A DNA stretch of 14,769 nt from Candidatus Bathyarchaeota archaeon. Its GTDB lineage: Archaea; Thermoproteota; Bathyarchaeia; Bathyarchaeales; Bathyarchaeaceae. Numbering within the stretch: position 1 is the stretch's first letter; every line of letters begins with the position of its first letter. Both the position numbers and the translations under genes were made by a program. Shown here piece by piece: positions 14,339 to 14,769 of the stretch. Location: contig CP070749.1 in assembly GCA_020348365.1 (NCBI GenBank), positions 1,074,974 through 1,089,742 of the forward strand, given 5' to 3'. A model generated the notes under the pieces. It saw nothing but the letters and a program-made list of their open reading frames with translations. It had not been told where the DNA came from and did not search any database.

Positions 14339-14406
14339 ATAAATGTTTCCGACAATTCAACATATGCGCACGATTTCTGGACCACTATTTGTGATTTTAT
14401 CTACTC

Positions 14407-14769
14407 TCAACCTTCCGTTAATTGATTCATAAGCAGTGCTCCCGAATCCACACACCACCTAACAAACCGTGAACAAATCTTGTCATGCACCCTCATAGAA
14501 CGAAATCTAAGCCGCGCTTCTTGGCTATTCAGATCCATCCTGATCAGATCCCTACAACAGCTCGAGCCAAACTCCCTCTCAAAATCTCCGATTAACCGCC
14601 CAACCAAATCATAGACTCTATACTTCCCTTCAAAATCCTCAGCCCTCTCGTGCTTCCCCATCAGACTCAAAGCCAAGACCACCCCACTCAAAGCCCCACA
14701 TGTCCCGCCTGATCTGCCAATTCCACCGCCGAATCCCGTAGCAACGCAGGGCACAACTCCCTCACAATC
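14407..14769 (-). CDS. C_GCAxxG_C_C-type putative redox-active protein (partial, N-terminus off the right edge)
   Basis: The frame stays open to the right edge of the window, leaving 120 residues ending in QLTEG. The visible part starts DCEGVVPCVATGFGGGIGR. It continues with GGTCGALSGVVLAL, which matches the core of the C_GCAxxG_C_C family, followed by SSCCRDLI and later cysteines (CSRFVRWC). The family is named for this cysteine pattern and is thought to be redox-active; no reaction is established. A GTG at 14754 could be taken as a start but falls inside the conserved region, so the true start is beyond the window. It is convergent with the helicase gene. Confidence 0.8.
   Translation of the reverse strand, partial: DCEGVVPCVATGFGGGIGRSGGTCGALSGVVLALSLMGKHERAEDFEGKYRVYDLVGRLIGDFEREFGSSCCRDLIRMDLNSQEARLRFRSMRVHDKICSRFVRWCVDSGALLMNQLTEG

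Noticed and set aside
1..14769. CRISPR array, toxin-antitoxin pair or defence island
   Set aside because: I see no regularly spaced repeats, no Cas-like, nuclease or reverse-transcriptase motifs, and no typical small toxin-antitoxin gene pair. The helicase is a housekeeping Lhr type.

Overview
The window looks like archaeal chromosome. It encodes a TATA-binding protein made of two direct repeats, an archaeal/eukaryotic-type (Ser-His-Asp) signal peptidase, an Lhr-type superfamily 2 helicase and a RimI/Ard1-type acetyltransferase. Intergenic regions carry TATA boxes at archaeal spacing, and several genes appear to start with TTG. The gene set and the style of the integrase tails suggest a Bathyarchaeia-like (Thermoproteota) lineage. 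That placement is an inference from recalled families, not the result of a search.

Layout. (1) 1-1148, minus: the N-terminal 382 residues of a membrane M50-type 'peptide zinc metalloprotease' with a PqqD-like front domain, running off the left edge. It diverges from (2) 1254-2072, plus: an unrecognised protein with two winged-helix-like ends joined by a long basic linker. This is followed by a truncated tyrosine-integrase C-terminus (about 2095-2349). (3) 2369-5348, minus: a tight cluster in transcription order of a LarA-family nickel racemase homologue, a GNAT acetyltransferase and a cysteine-rich radical SAM protein, with gaps of 6 and 19 nt. (4) 5482-6042, minus: TBP, with a TATA box at 6085-6093 and a strong hairpin over its stop codon. 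(5) 6357-6989, minus: signal peptidase I, with a short apparent paralogue remnant in the spacer beyond its 3' end. (6) 7036-7604: a gene-poor stretch with a doubtful Cys-rich ORF, a clear 56-residue zinc-ribbon gene (7239-7409, minus) and what I read as a second integrase tail remnant (7494-7604, minus). (7) 7870-11299, plus: a P2A calcium-type ATPase followed 25 nt later by a CPBP-family membrane protease. (8) 11433-14312, plus: an Lhr-type helicase with a C-terminal four-cysteine module. (9) 14407-14769, minus: the C-terminal part of a C_GCAxxG_C_C-type redox protein, running off the right edge.

Most of the window is housekeeping. The less ordinary parts are the LarA/GNAT/radical SAM cluster, which has no LarB, LarC or LarE in view; the M50 protease/two-headed DNA-binding pair beside an integrase relic; two separate integrase C-terminal relics; the signal-peptidase tail duplication; and a recurring GC-rich near-palindrome (core ATGC..CGC..CAT) found only between genes. 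I see no CRISPR array, rRNA, tRNA or intact mobile element, and I cannot claim a new defence system.
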